From assembly GCF_023074175.1 (NCBI RefSeq), contig NZ_JADPKS010000012.1, positions 62,001 to 126,000 on the forward strand: a DNA stretch of 64,000 nucleotides. Direction: 5' to 3'. Shown piece after piece: positions 10,826-19,946 of the stretch (the stretch's first letter is position 1; each line of letters opens with the position of its first letter). Source of the DNA: Bradyrhizobium sp. 139. GTDB lineage: Bacteria; Pseudomonadota; Alphaproteobacteria; Rhizobiales; Xanthobacteraceae. Under the pieces are notes generated by a model, which saw only the letters and a list, made by a program, of their open reading frames with translations, did not search any database and had not been told where the DNA came from. Position numbers and translations under genes: made by a program.

Positions 10826-11629
10826 TCAGGTGCGATGGGCGCTCAAATCGGCCATGACCGGCCCATCGCCATTGAGCGGATTGGCCGGATCGCGCGCGTA
10901 ACGCAGTGTCTCGAAGCGCATCGCGCGCGCATCGATCATCAGGAGACGGCCGACCAGGCCATCGCCAAAACCAACGATCTCGCGGATCGCTTCCAGCGCC
11001 ATCATCGAGCCCATCACGCCCGCGAGCGCACCCATGACGCCGGCCTCGGCACAGGCCGGCACCGTGCCGGGCGGCGGCGCCTCCGGAAACAGGCAGCGAT
11101 AGGTCGGGTTGAATTCGCCCTGCTCGGTCTTCTCATGTGCGCGGATGGTGGTGAGCGAGCCGTCGAAAGTGCCGAGCGCCGCCGTGATCAGCGGCCTCTT
11201 CGCGAAGAAGCAGGCATCCGAGACCAGATAACGTGTCGAGAAGTTGTCGGAGCCGTCGAGCACGAGATCGTAGTCGCCGATCAGCGACAACGCGTTATCG
11301 GCGTTGAGCCAGGTGGCGCGGCCGACGAAGCGCACATGCGGATTGAGCGCGGTGATTCGCTCGGCGGCACTCTCGACCTTGTGCCGGCCGATATCGGGCG
11401 TCGTATGGATCACCTGCCGTTGAAGGTTGGAGAGCGAGACCACGTCGTCATCGACCACGCCGAGCGTGCCGATTCCGGCGGCGGCCAGATACATCAAAGC
11501 GGGCGCGCCCAGCCCGCCGGCGCCGATCACCAGCACGGAGGCCCTCTTCAGCGCAGCCTGGCCCGGACCGCCGACGTCGCGCAGCACGATATGGCGAGCA
11601 TAGCGTTCGAGTTCGTCCGGGCTCAGCAT
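10826..11629 (-). CDS. moeB: MoeB/ThiF/HesA-family adenylyltransferase (E1-like)
   Basis: 267-residue E1-like enzyme that adenylates the C-terminal glycine of a ubiquitin-like sulfur carrier (MoaD or ThiS), for molybdopterin or thiamine synthesis. The ATP-binding segment VLVIGAGGLGAPALMYLAAAG, the Arg finger region LSNLQRQVIH, the adenylation Asp in LVLDGSDNFSTRY and the conserved Cys of VPACAEAGVMG are present. The two CxxC zinc pairs of E. coli MoeB are not: only one Cys remains in YRCLFP and none in RDPANPLNG near the C-terminus. The symbol follows the closest family; ThiF is possible because no partner gene is adjacent. Convergent with the aldo/keto reductase. Confidence 0.78.
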   Translation of the reverse strand: MLSPDELERYARHIVLRDVGGPGQAALKRASVLVIGAGGLGAPALMYLAAAGIGTLGVVDDDVVSLSNLQRQVIHTTPDIGRHKVESAAERITALNPHVRFVGRATWLNADNALSLIGDYDLVLDGSDNFSTRYLVSDACFFAKRPLITAALGTFDGSLTTIRAHEKTEQGEFNPTYRCLFPEAPPPGTVPACAEAGVMGALAGVMGSMMALEAIREIVGFGDGLVGRLLMIDARAMRFETLRYARDPANPLNGDGPVMADLSAHRT

Positions 11630-11658
11630 CGTCGTCTTTTGTCCTTCCGGTGCTTATC

Positions 11659-11764
11659 CCTCATGTTGAGGAGCGCGCAAGCGCGTCTCGAACCATGAAG
11701 GCCCCGCTGGCGCCCGCGGCCCATCCTTCGAGACGCCCGCCTGCGGCGGGCCCTCAGGATGAGG
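11659..11764. repeat. Inverted pair of ~43-bp interspersed palindromic repeats
   Basis: Two inverted, related copies, the first beginning CCTCATGTTGAGGAGCGCGC and the second ending GGCGGGCCCTCAGGATGAGG, separated by about 20 bases. Each carries a GC-rich inner dyad. This is a REP-like family common in Bradyrhizobium intergenic DNA. It lies between the divergent moeB-like and protease-like genes. Confidence 0.7.
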
Positions 11765-11876
11765 ACGAGGGTTTGGCTGCATGGCCTCTACCCTGGCCTG
11801 AACCGGCCCGAGATTGTTCGCGACCAACGAGATGTGCTTCAATGGCATCACGTTCAATGGGCTGGCCGGATTTGTC

Positions 11877-13235
11877 ATGAGATCGATGCTTGCGGCAATA
11901 CTGATGTTCGCGGCTAGCGCAGGCGCGAACGCCCAAATGACGACGCCGCCGATCCCCGGCACCAAGCCGAAGCCGGTCCAGACCGTGCCGATCCGGCCCC
12001 CCGCACTGCAGACGCCGTCGGAGACGGCCGACGCCATGGCGCAGGCGGAACGGTTCTCGCTGCAATCCGACCTCGCCTGGGTCGGCCAATATAACGGCGC
12101 CATCACCGGCGACGTCAGCGCGCGCATGGTCGACGCCATCAAGGAGTACCAGAAGCGCAAGGGCAGCAAGCCGACCGGCGTGCTCAATCCGCAGGAGCGC
12201 GCCGCGCTCGCCGAGACCGCGCGGCGGAAGCAGGACAGCGTCGGCTGGAAAATCGTGACGGAGATGACCAGCGGCGCGCGACTCGGCATTCCCGGCAAGC
12301 TGGTGCCGCAGCAGGCAACCGACGCCAACGGCTCGAAATGGACCTCGCCGACCGGCACGGTGCAGATACTGCTCAGCCGCCGCAAGGAGGCAAGCCCGAC
12401 CACCGCCAAGCTCGCGGAAGCGGAGAAGAGGGAGCCGGGTCGCAAGGTCGACTACGCCGTGGTGAAGCCCGACTTCTTCGTGCTGTCCGGACTTCAGGGG
12501 CTCAAGAAATTCTACGTGCGAGGCACCTTTAAAGGCGACGAAGTCCGCACCATGACGATCCTCTACGACCAGGCGACCGAGAACACGGTCGAACCGGTCG
12601 TGATCGCGATGTCGAGCGCGTTCAACGCGTTTCCGTCAGGACCGCAAGCCGGGCCGCCGCCGCGCAAGACCGTCGAATACGGCACCGGGATCGTCGTCAG
12701 CGACGACGGTGCGATCGTCACGGACCGCCTCGTCACCGATAATTGTCTCGCGATCACAATCGGCGGCTACGGCAGCGCCGACCGTCTCGCTGCGGACAAG
12801 GAGCACGATCTTGCGCTGCTGCACATCTACGGCGCGCGCGGCCTGAAGCCGCTCGGCCTCACAGGCGGCGCGGCGAAGATGAATGTCGACATCATCGGCA
12901 TTGCCGACCCGCAGAGCCAGGGTGGCGCGGCCGGTGTGTCCAGCGTCAAGGGCGCGCTGGCGCCGGTGACGAGCAGCGATTCCGCGCTGTCGCCTCCACC
13001 AGCTGTCGGCTTCTCCGGCAGCCCGGCGATCGACAGCGACGGCAAGTTCGCCGGCATCGCGCTGGTGAAGCCGGTCATGGTCGCAGGACCCGCGACGTCG
13101 ATGCCGGCGTCACAAGCGGTGCTGGTTTCCGCGGATGCGGTCCGCGACTTCCTGAAGGCGAACGAAATCAAGGCGAACGGCAGTTCGACGGATGCAAAAG
13201 CCGCCATCGTTCGCGTGATCTGCGTGCGGAAGTAG
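11877..13235 (+). CDS. Secreted peptidoglycan-binding/trypsin-like protein with degenerate active site
   Basis: 452 residues. Signal peptide MRSMLAAILMFAASAGANAQ, a proline-rich linker, a peptidoglycan-binding-type helical repeat (about 57-115; YNGAITGDVSARMVDAIKEY), a middle region without recognised fold, and a C-terminal chymotrypsin-like domain (about 265-440; YGTGIVVSDDGAIVTDRLV, KEHDLALLHI, VGFSGSPAIDSDGKFAGIAL). Asp311 and Ser380 of the catalytic triad are present, but where the His should stand (TNxHV) the sequence is TDRLV, so proteolysis is doubtful. The start was chosen for the signal peptide; the frame extends upstream to 11814. Probably a periplasmic binding or scaffold protein. 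Confidence 0.75.
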   Translation: MRSMLAAILMFAASAGANAQMTTPPIPGTKPKPVQTVPIRPPALQTPSETADAMAQAERFSLQSDLAWVGQYNGAITGDVSARMVDAIKEYQKRKGSKPTGVLNPQERAALAETARRKQDSVGWKIVTEMTSGARLGIPGKLVPQQATDANGSKWTSPTGTVQILLSRRKEASPTTAKLAEAEKREPGRKVDYAVVKPDFFVLSGLQGLKKFYVRGTFKGDEVRTMTILYDQATENTVEPVVIAMSSAFNAFPSGPQAGPPPRKTVEYGTGIVVSDDGAIVTDRLVTDNCLAITIGGYGSADRLAADKEHDLALLHIYGARGLKPLGLTGGAAKMNVDIIGIADPQSQGGAAGVSSVKGALAPVTSSDSALSPPPAVGFSGSPAIDSDGKFAGIALVKPVMVAGPATSMPASQAVLVSADAVRDFLKANEIKANGSSTDAKAAIVRVICVRK

Positions 13236-13250
13236 ATCGAGCGACGATAG

Positions 13251-13322
13251 CTCTCCTCTCCTCTCCTCTCCTCTCCTCTCCTCTCCTCTCTTCTCCTCTC
13301 TTCTCCTTTCCTCTCCTCTCCC
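13251..13322. repeat. CTCTC pentanucleotide tract (14 units)
   Basis: An uninterrupted 72-base pyrimidine run on the plus strand: eight perfect CTCTC units, then six more with T substitutions, then CC. It starts 15 bases after the stop of the protease-like gene. The rest of the 331-base gap to parA (13323-13566) shows no recognised element. A homopurine-homopyrimidine mirror tract like this can slip or form triplex DNA. Confidence 0.95.
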
Positions 13323-13566
13323 GGACGCGGCGGGGCGCGAGATCGGTTGTATCGTCGCGCACATCACACGTACGACTACTGGTCCAGTAATGGTACGGAT
13401 TAGCTGGCATTCCCGGTTCCGCCATCATTGTGACTGCTGATTCGGACCTCCGCGATCCCCTTTGGATCGGGCCGGCACGTCCTGAGCGAAAAGAGCTCAG
13501 CATCGAGATCGATGCACGTTCGCGTGGCGTATTCCTGACCCAAGCACTCCAAAGGATTGATTTTCA

Positions 13567-14211
13567 ATGCACACGATCGTACTGGCCACCCAAAAGGGCG
13601 GCAGTGGCAAGAGCACGCTCGCCATCGGCCTCGCGCTGGCAGCCAAGCAGGCCGGCTTCACCGTCCGCCTGATCGAGACCGACCCGCAGGGCACCCTGTC
13701 CAATTGGCAGCGCCGTCGCGACGCTGACGATCTCGTCGTCGAGCCGATCTATCACGCGGCCGATATCGAGCCGCGCCTGAAGATGCTGGCCGACAGCGGC
13801 CTCCAGCTCGCGATCGTCGACACCGCAGCCGGCCTCAGCGTCGCGCGCGCCTGGAAGCGTCCCTACAGCTTCGTGCTGAACCAGACGCCGATCCGCGGCC
13901 AGCGCATCGGCAACGCGGCCAACGCGCTGGCCGAGGAAGCCGCACTCGATCTCACTGAGGTGCTGGCGCGCCCGCTGATCGTGATGCGCAACGATCATCA
14001 GGATTCGCTCGCGAGCGGCCTTGCCGTCAGCGAGTTCGCACCCAACGGCAAGTCGGCCGACGAGATCCACGGCCTCTGGCGCTGGATCGAGAGCCGGCTC
14101 GAGCTCACCGCCACGATCAATGTCCTGATCGACCAGGTCATCTCGGCCGCCGACGGGATGATGCACGTCACCGCCGAGATTTCGGACGAGACCACGACAC
14201 TGACATCCTGA
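13567..14211 (+). CDS. Orphan ParA-family ATPase, apparently shortened
   Basis: 214 residues. The deviant Walker A is ATQKGGSGKST (7-17) with signature Lys10 and Lys15; the aspartate of IETDPQGTLSNW (39) and Walker B LAIVDTAAG (81-89) are clear. In ParA proteins some 40-60 residues separate Walker B from the next beta strand, here FVLNQTPIRG; in this protein only about a dozen do, so a helix and a strand seem to be missing. The rest (RPLIVMRNDHQDSLASGLAV, LWRWIESRLE) matches orphan alphaproteobacterial ParAs, which are not linked to parB. Such ATPases position cellular cargo; this copy may be impaired. Confidence 0.8.
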   Translation: MHTIVLATQKGGSGKSTLAIGLALAAKQAGFTVRLIETDPQGTLSNWQRRRDADDLVVEPIYHAADIEPRLKMLADSGLQLAIVDTAAGLSVARAWKRPYSFVLNQTPIRGQRIGNAANALAEEAALDLTEVLARPLIVMRNDHQDSLASGLAVSEFAPNGKSADEIHGLWRWIESRLELTATINVLIDQVISAADGMMHVTAEISDETTTLTS

Positions 14212-14340
14212 GCGGCGCGACCGCTCCGGAGCCAGGGAGGGCTCTTCGCTATCCGGTGAAAGAGCCCAAGCGGCGAAGCAATCCGGCTACCAGCCCGGCC
14301 GGATTACTTCGCTTCGCGTTTTTCGGACGCTCCATCCATC

Positions 14341-14420
14341 CGTCATTGCGAGCGCAGCGAAGCGATCCAGACCGTGACCGCGGAAAGATTCTGGATTGCT
14401 TCGCTGGGCTCACAATGACG
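14341..14420. repeat. 80-bp interspersed palindromic repeat
   Basis: Inverted arms beginning CGTCATTGCGAGCGCAGCGA and ending TGGGCTCACAATGACG flank a short centre. This is a repeat family abundant in Bradyrhizobium and relatives. It lies in the 269-base gap between parA and the convergent mutM. Confidence 0.8.
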
Positions 14421-14480
14421 TTCGTGGTGAGTTCGTCACTTTCGCAGAGGCTCACGGCCTCCTGGTCGCAAGCCTGAGCC

Positions 14481-15380
14481 TCACTTCTGACACTTCGAAC
14501 ACCAGAAGGTCGACCGGCCATTCTGCGTAAAGCGCTTCACTGTGCCACCGCAGCTGGGGGTCTTGCAGGCCTCGCCTTCGCGGTCATAGACCTTGAACGC
14601 GTGCTGGAAATAGCCGAGCTCGCCCGAGGTCTGGCGATGGTCGCGCAAGCTGGAGCCGCCGGCCTTGATGGCGTCGTACAGTACGGTGTGGATCGCACCG
14701 ACCAATCGCTTCGCATGATCGGTCGGCTCGCCTCCGCCAACGCCCCTGCGTCGCTTGGTCGCCAGCGTCGCGGCGACCCGGCGCGGTGACAGATGCGAGC
14801 GATGCAGGGCTTCGCAGACATAGATGTTGCCGAGCCCCGCGACCACGCGCTGATCGAGCAGCGCAGCCTTCAGGCTCGTGGTCTTGCCTTCGCAGGACCG
14901 CGCCAGCATCGCGGCGTCGAATTCGTTGCCGAGCGGCTCGGGGCCGAGCCCGCGGAGCAGCGGCTCCTCGTCGAGAGCGTTGCGCGCGATCACTTTCATG
15001 TAACCGAAACGACGCGGGTCGTTGAACACGATGTCGGCGCCCGAGGACATCCGGAATAGCACATGGTCGTGCGTCGAATCCTTGGCCCGCGGATAGTGAA
15101 ACTCGCCCGGTGCGGCGTCGTTGTCCGGCTTGATGACGCGGAACGAGCCGGACATGCCCAGGTGCATCAAGAGCACGTCGCCGGAGGCGAGATCGGCGAT
15201 GAGATATTTTGCACGGCGGCCGAGCCCGGTGACGACCTGGCCCTGCAGCCGGGCCACGAAGTCGGGCTGAAAGGGAAAGCGCAGATCGGGCCGGCGGGCC
15301 TCCGCGACGACGATTCTCGCGCCCTCCATCACGGGCTGAAGGCCGCGGCGGACGGTCTCGACTTCGGGCAATTCAGGCAT
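14481..15380 (-). CDS. mutM: Formamidopyrimidine-DNA glycosylase MutM (Fpg)
   Basis: Bifunctional base-excision repair enzyme that removes 8-oxoguanine and formamidopyrimidines and cleaves the abasic site. 299 residues. The mature N-terminus [13 protein letters not shown] supplies catalytic Pro1 and Glu2 after Met removal; Lys of KYLIADL, the helix-two-turn-helix region ([19 protein letters not shown]) and the C-terminal zinc finger with two Cys pairs (CKTPSC and CSKC) are complete. An Arg/Gly-rich insertion ([15 protein letters not shown]) extends it slightly beyond the usual 270-295. Divergent from ubiE, 81 bases between starts. Confidence 0.96.
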   Translation of the reverse strand: MPELPEVETVRRGLQPVMEGARIVVAEARRPDLRFPFQPDFVARLQGQVVTGLGRRAKYLIADLASGDVLLMHLGMSGSFRVIKPDNDAAPGEFHYPRAKDSTHDHVLFRMSSGADIVFNDPRRFGYMKVIARNALDEEPLLRGLGPEPLGNEFDAAMLARSCEGKTTSLKAALLDQRVVAGLGNIYVCEALHRSHLSPRRVAATLATKRRRGVGGGEPTDHAKRLVGAIHTVLYDAIKAGGSSLRDHRQTSGELGYFQHAFKVYDREGEACKTPSCGGTVKRFTQNGRSTFWCSKCQK

Positions 15381-15461
15381 GGTCAGGCATTCACCTTATG
15401 AGGGGGGTGTGATAGCGCCATTGCGGCGGGCGCGCTATGGTCCGCCTCGTGGAGCAGAGTA

Positions 15462-16223
15462 ATGGATCGGCCGGGCGAAACCACGCATTTTGGCTTCAGG
15501 GACGTTCCCCTCGGGGACAAGCAGACGTTGGTGAACGATGTGTTTCACAGCGTGGCTTCGCGCTATGATTTGATGAACGATCTGATGTCCGCTGGCCTGC
15601 ACCGGGTCTGGAAGGACATCTTGATCACTGCGCTCGACCCACCGAGAGGCGACCGGCCGTTCGCGCTGCTCGACGTTGCCGGCGGCACCGGCGACATCTC
15701 GTTCCGCGCCGCCAAAGCCGCAGGCGCGGGCTTCCATGCCACCGTCTGCGACATCAACTCCGGGATGCTGGAGGTCGGCCGCGAGCGTGCCGCGAAACGG
15801 CATATCGAGACCCAGGTCGATTTCGTCGAAGGCAATGCCGAAGCGCTCGCCTTCGCCGACCGCAGCTTCGATGCATATACGATCGCTTTCGGCATTCGCA
15901 ACGTGCCGCGGATCGATCTCGCGCTGGCCGAGGCCTATCGTGTGCTCAAGCCAGGCAGCCGCTTCCTCTGTCTGGAATTCTCCACCGTCGAGATGCCGGG
16001 ACTCGATCGCCTTTATGACCTGTTCTCGTTCAAGGTGATCCCGCCGCTCGGCCGCATGGTCACGGGTGACGCCGAGTCCTACCAATATCTGGTCGAGTCG
16101 ATCCGCAAGTTCCCAAGACCCAACGCCTTCGCCGACATGATCCGCGACGCCGGCTTCGCCCGCGTGAACTGGCAGATATTGTCCGGCGGCATCGTCGCAC
16201 TGCATTCGGGCTGGCGTTTGTGA
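15462..16223 (+). CDS. ubiE: Ubiquinone/menaquinone biosynthesis C-methyltransferase UbiE
   Basis: SAM-dependent methyltransferase of 253 residues that methylates the quinone ring in ubiquinone synthesis. The family start region [23 protein letters not shown] motif [17 protein letters not shown], and the UbiE segments [20 protein letters not shown] and [19 protein letters not shown] are visible. The stop overlaps the ubiB GTG start, so the two ubiquinone genes are translationally coupled. An ubiE-ubiB order next to mutM is typical of Rhizobiales. Confidence 0.96.
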   Translation: MDRPGETTHFGFRDVPLGDKQTLVNDVFHSVASRYDLMNDLMSAGLHRVWKDILITALDPPRGDRPFALLDVAGGTGDISFRAAKAAGAGFHATVCDINSGMLEVGRERAAKRHIETQVDFVEGNAEALAFADRSFDAYTIAFGIRNVPRIDLALAEAYRVLKPGSRFLCLEFSTVEMPGLDRLYDLFSFKVIPPLGRMVTGDAESYQYLVESIRKFPRPNAFADMIRDAGFARVNWQILSGGIVALHSGWRL

Positions 16224-17794
16224 TCTCTGCCGTCACCCACATAGCGCGCCTGATCCGCGCCGCGTTCGTCTTTGCGCGCGAAGGCGTGTTCGGCTCGGTC
16301 GATCCGAGCCTGGTCCCGCCGCCCGGACAGCTGGCGCTGAAGCTCGCGCGCATTATTGAACGACGCGGCCCAAAGTATGGACCGCGGCTGTCGCGCGCGC
16401 TGACCCGGATGGGCCCGGCCTATCTCAAGCTCGGACAATTTTTGGCAACGCGCCCCGACGTCGTCGGCGTCATCATGGCGCGCGACCTCGAAAGCCTCCA
16501 GGACCGCCTGCCGCCGTTCTCGCAGACCGAAGCGGAAGCCGCGATCGAGACCTCGCTGGAACGGCCTCTGACCGATGTGTTCGCGAGTCTCGGCCCGCCG
16601 GTCGCGGCCGCCTCGATCGCACAAGTGCATCGCGGCGAAGTTTTGCGCGATGGCATCCGCACGCCGGTCGCAGTGAAGGTGCTGCGGCCGAATGTGGCCA
16701 CGCGTTTTCGCCGCGATCTTTCCGATTTCTTCTTCGTCGCGCACAAAGCCGAGGCCTATTCGGCCGAAGCGCGGCGCCTGCGCCTCATCGAGGTCATCAA
16801 CACCATGTCGCGCTCGGTCGCGATGGAAATGGACCTGCGGCTGGAGGCCGCGGCAATGTCGGAGATGGCGGAGAACACGCGCGACGATTCTGATTTTCGC
16901 GTGCCGACCATCGACTGGGACCGCACCACGCACAACGTGCTCACGATGGAGTGGATCGACGGCATCGCCCTGAACGATCACAAGCGCCTGGCAGAATCGC
17001 AGGTCGACCTGCCCGATCTCGGCCGCAAGGTGATCCAGAGTTTTCTGCGCCACGCGCTGCGTGATGGTTTCTTCCACGCGGACATGCATCCGGGCAATCT
17101 GTTCCTCGACGAGACCGGCCGCCTCGTTGCGGTCGATTTCGGCATCATGGGCCGGCTCGGGATGAAGGAGCGGCGCTTCCTCGCAGAGATCCTGCTCGGC
17201 TTCATCACGCGCGACTATCGCCGCGTCGCCGAGGTGCATTTCGAGGCCGGCTATGTGCCGGCGCATCACTCGGTCGAGAATTTCGCGCAAGCCATCCGCG
17301 CCATCGGCGAGCCGATCCACAATCGCACGGCCGAAGAGATCTCGATGGCGCGGCTGCTGACGCTGCTGCTCGAAGTCACCGGCCTGTTCGACATGACCAC
17401 GCGGCCCGAGTTGATCCTGCTCCAGAAGACCATGGTGGTGGTCGAGGGCGTGGCGCGCGGCTTCGACCCCAGGCTCGACATCTGGAAGATCGCCGACCCC
17501 GTGGTGCGCGAATGGATCGAGCGCAATCTCGGCCCGATCGGCCGCGTGCAGGGCGCGCTGTCCGGCGGCGGCGATCTCGTCCGCGTGCTGATGCGCCTGC
17601 CCGATATCGCGCAACGCTCGGTAACGGTGCTCGAACAGCTCGAGGCCATGACGCGGGACGGCATCCGGCTGTCGCCGGAGAGCATCGCGGCGATGGGGCG
17701 CAGCGAAGGTCGCAAGAACCGTTGGCGCACCGTGGCGCTCTGGATCATCGCCGCCACCTTCATCGGAATCCTGATCGCCGTCCGGAATCTGTGA
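16220..17794 (+). CDS. ubiB: Ubiquinone biosynthesis protein UbiB (ADCK-like ATPase)
   Basis: Atypical protein-kinase-like ATPase of 524 residues supporting ubiquinone synthesis at the inner membrane. The family's KxGQ motif appears as [14 protein letters not shown], the Ala-rich nucleotide loop as [13 protein letters not shown], the lysine as VAVKVLRP, the catalytic segment as [17 protein letters not shown], and the DFG equivalent as AVDFGIMGR. The C-terminus carries a membrane anchor ([17 protein letters not shown]). The start is GTG, overlapping the ubiE stop in GTGA. Confidence 0.95.
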   Translation: MISAVTHIARLIRAAFVFAREGVFGSVDPSLVPPPGQLALKLARIIERRGPKYGPRLSRALTRMGPAYLKLGQFLATRPDVVGVIMARDLESLQDRLPPFSQTEAEAAIETSLERPLTDVFASLGPPVAAASIAQVHRGEVLRDGIRTPVAVKVLRPNVATRFRRDLSDFFFVAHKAEAYSAEARRLRLIEVINTMSRSVAMEMDLRLEAAAMSEMAENTRDDSDFRVPTIDWDRTTHNVLTMEWIDGIALNDHKRLAESQVDLPDLGRKVIQSFLRHALRDGFFHADMHPGNLFLDETGRLVAVDFGIMGRLGMKERRFLAEILLGFITRDYRRVAEVHFEAGYVPAHHSVENFAQAIRAIGEPIHNRTAEEISMARLLTLLLEVTGLFDMTTRPELILLQKTMVVVEGVARGFDPRLDIWKIADPVVREWIERNLGPIGRVQGALSGGGDLVRVLMRLPDIAQRSVTVLEQLEAMTRDGIRLSPESIAAMGRSEGRKNRWRTVALWIIAATFIGILIAVRNL

Positions 17795-17813
17795 TTGCAC
17801 TGAAATCACGTGG

Positions 17814-17832
17814 ATGATAGCATCGCTATCAT
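17814..17832. promoter_or_regulatory. Perfect 19-bp palindrome upstream of coaBC (candidate self-operator)
   Basis: ATGATAGC-ATC-GCTATCAT has 8-base perfect arms and lies 18 bases before the coaBC ATG, just after ubiB. The left half contains TGATAGCA, which matches, as I recall it, the half-site bound by the FitA antitoxin of Neisseria. The coaBC product carries a FitA-like DNA-binding domain, so autoregulation is a natural inference; no binding evidence is available. Confidence 0.6.
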
Positions 17833-17850
17833 TCCGTGCTGGAGGGCGTC

Positions 17851-19302
17851 ATGGCAAGCCTGACCATCCGCAAGCTCGACGAGGGCGTCAAAACCTATCT
17901 GCGGTTGCGCTCGGCCAAGAACCGCAGGTCGGTCGAGGAAGAGGTCCGGATCATCCTGCGGGAGCTGATCGAGGGCCGTGAGGAGCCGCTGACGCCGTTT
18001 GCGGCCCCTCCCGCGGCATCCATCGTCCCCACGCCGCAGCGCACCGGCGCCGGCCGGGAGGCCAGCGTCACCCTGATCATTGGCGGCGGGATCGCGGCCT
18101 ACAAGTCGCTCGACCTGATCCGCAGGCTGAAGGAGCGCCGTATCGAGGTCCGCTGCGTCCTGACCAAGGCGGCCCAGCAATTCGTCACGCCGCTGGCCGT
18201 GAGCGCACTCTCGCATGAGCGCGTCTACACCGACCTGTTCGACCCCCAGAGCGAGTTCGACGCCGGCCATATCCGGCTGGCGCGCGACTGCGACCTGATC
18301 GTGGTGGCCCCCGCGACCGCCGACCTCTTGGCCAAGATGGCGAACGGCCATGCCGACGATCTCGCCAGCGCCATCCTGCTTGCGACCAACCGCAAGGTGC
18401 TGCTGGCGCCGGCGATGAATCCGCTGATGTGGAACAATGCGGCGACGCGGCGCAACGTCGCGCAGTTGCAGCGTGACGGCGTGGTGCTGATCGGCCCGAA
18501 CTCCGGCGAGATGGCCGAGGCGGGCGAGGCCGGAATCGGCCGCATGTCGGAGGCGATCGAGATCGCCACCGCCACCGAACGGCTGCTGCGACCGCCGGTG
18601 CCGCGCCCGCTCGCTGGCAGGCGCGTGCTGATCACCGCAGGCCCGACGCATGAGCCGATCGACCCGGTGCGCTACATCGCCAACCGCTCCTCCGGCAAGC
18701 AGGGCTTTGCCATTGCTGCCGCCGCGCAAGCCGCGGGCGCCGAGGTGATTCTGGTCAGCGGCCCGGTCGATCTTAGCGATCCCCAGGGCGTGACGGTCAA
18801 GCGTGTGGAATCGGCGCGGCAAATGCTGGAGCAGGTGCAGGCGTCGCTTCCTGCTGATATCGCGATCTTCGCCGCCGCGGTCGCCGACTGGCGGGTTGCC
18901 AGTGAAGGCGAGCAGAAGCTGAAGAAGACCTCGGCCGGCATGCCGCCGCTTCAGCTGGTCGAAAATCCTGATATCCTCGCGACGATCGCCAAGCTGACCG
19001 ACAAGCGCCCGCCGCTGGTGATCGGCTTTGCCGCCGAGACCGAGCACCTCATCGACAACGCCAAATCCAAGCTTGCCCGCAAGGGCTGCGACTGGATCGT
19101 CGCCAACGACGTTTCGCCGGCGACCGGCGTGATGGGCGGCGACCGCAACACCGTGCATCTGATTAGTCGCAAGAATGGTGAGGAGGACGGCGAGATCGCA
19201 GTTGATTCCTGGCCGGTGATGACCAAGGAACAGGTCGCCATCGAGCTGGTCGCGCATGTCGTCAAGAGCGTGACCGACAAATCCCGGGAGCCGGTATCTT
19301 GA
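17851..19302 (+). CDS. coaBC: RHH (FitA-like) domain fused to CoaBC (PPC decarboxylase / PPC synthetase)
   Basis: Bifunctional coenzyme A enzyme: ligates cysteine to phosphopantothenate (CoaB) and decarboxylates the product (CoaC). 483 residues in three parts. Residues 1-42 ([20 protein letters not shown], then [15 protein letters not shown]) resemble a FitA-type ribbon-helix-helix antitoxin. A Pro/Ala linker runs to about 70. CoaC covers 72-245 with active His140 (FDAGHIRLA) and PAMNPLMW. CoaB starts near 257 with [28 protein letters not shown] and KLKK. The CoaC Cys-Gly of E. coli Dfp (ACGD) reads AEAGEAG here. The ATG follows GGAGGG; an upstream GTG at 17836 is a weaker start. Its stop overlaps dut. 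Confidence 0.92.
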   Translation: MASLTIRKLDEGVKTYLRLRSAKNRRSVEEEVRIILRELIEGREEPLTPFAAPPAASIVPTPQRTGAGREASVTLIIGGGIAAYKSLDLIRRLKERRIEVRCVLTKAAQQFVTPLAVSALSHERVYTDLFDPQSEFDAGHIRLARDCDLIVVAPATADLLAKMANGHADDLASAILLATNRKVLLAPAMNPLMWNNAATRRNVAQLQRDGVVLIGPNSGEMAEAGEAGIGRMSEAIEIATATERLLRPPVPRPLAGRRVLITAGPTHEPIDPVRYIANRSSGKQGFAIAAAAQAAGAEVILVSGPVDLSDPQGVTVKRVESARQMLEQVQASLPADIAIFAAAVADWRVASEGEQKLKKTSAGMPPLQLVENPDILATIAKLTDKRPPLVIGFAAETEHLIDNAKSKLARKGCDWIVANDVSPATGVMGGDRNTVHLISRKNGEEDGEIAVDSWPVMTKEQVAIELVAHVVKSVTDKSREPVS

Positions 19303-19757
19303 GCACGAAAGTCACAGTCGAACTGCAACGCCTGCCCCATGCCGATGGCCTGCCCCAGCCTGCCTATCAAACCAATGATGCCGCCGGTCTCGACCTGATG
19401 GCCGCGGTGCCGGACAGCGAGCCGATGACGCTCGCGCCCGGCCAATATGCGCTGGTGCCGACGGGCCTCGCGATCGCGCTCCCGCCCGGGCACGAGGCGC
19501 AGGTGCGACCGCGCTCGGGACTTGCCGCCAAGCACGGCGTCACTGTGCTGAACTCGCCCGGCACGATCGACGCGGATTATCGCGGCGAGATCAAGGTGAT
19601 CCTGATCAATCACGGCGCAGCGCCGTTCGTGGTCAAGCGCGGCGAGCGCATCGCGCAAATGGTGATTGCGCCGGTGGTGCAGGCCGCGCTGGTTCCCGTG
19701 GTCACATTGTCGCCGAGCGATCGTGGCGCCGGCGGCTTTGGCTCGACCGGCCGCTAA
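19299..19757 (+). CDS. dut: Deoxyuridine 5'-triphosphate nucleotidohydrolase (dUTPase)
   Basis: Trimeric enzyme that hydrolyses dUTP to dUMP, keeping uracil out of DNA and feeding dTMP synthesis. 152 residues with the five dUTPase motifs: AGLDLMAA (1), RPRSGLAAK (2), [15 protein letters not shown] (3), [12 protein letters not shown] (4) and the flexible C-terminal [11 protein letters not shown] (5). Start codon TTG, overlapping the coaBC stop in TTGA. The coaBC-dut pair is common in bacteria. Confidence 0.96.
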   Translation: MSTKVTVELQRLPHADGLPQPAYQTNDAAGLDLMAAVPDSEPMTLAPGQYALVPTGLAIALPPGHEAQVRPRSGLAAKHGVTVLNSPGTIDADYRGEIKVILINHGAAPFVVKRGERIAQMVIAPVVQAALVPVVTLSPSDRGAGGFGSTGR

Positions 19758-19946
19758 CGCACGGCAGCTCCAGCCGAATCACCGAAGAACTACGTGGACT
19801 GGAACAGCAGGCCCGGCATTTTTGTGGGACCGCCTTTGCGTTCACGATCTGGACTCTTACCGCTGGAGTCGCGGTGAGGGTATTGTCTTTTGATTCGCAC
19901 GCGACGGGGGTCGTCGCGCGCAAATCCGTGCGATCTTGGGGCAACT

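Noticed and set aside
13251..13322. CTCTC units considered as a CRISPR-like array
   Set aside because: Units are five bases without spacers and no cas gene is in the window.
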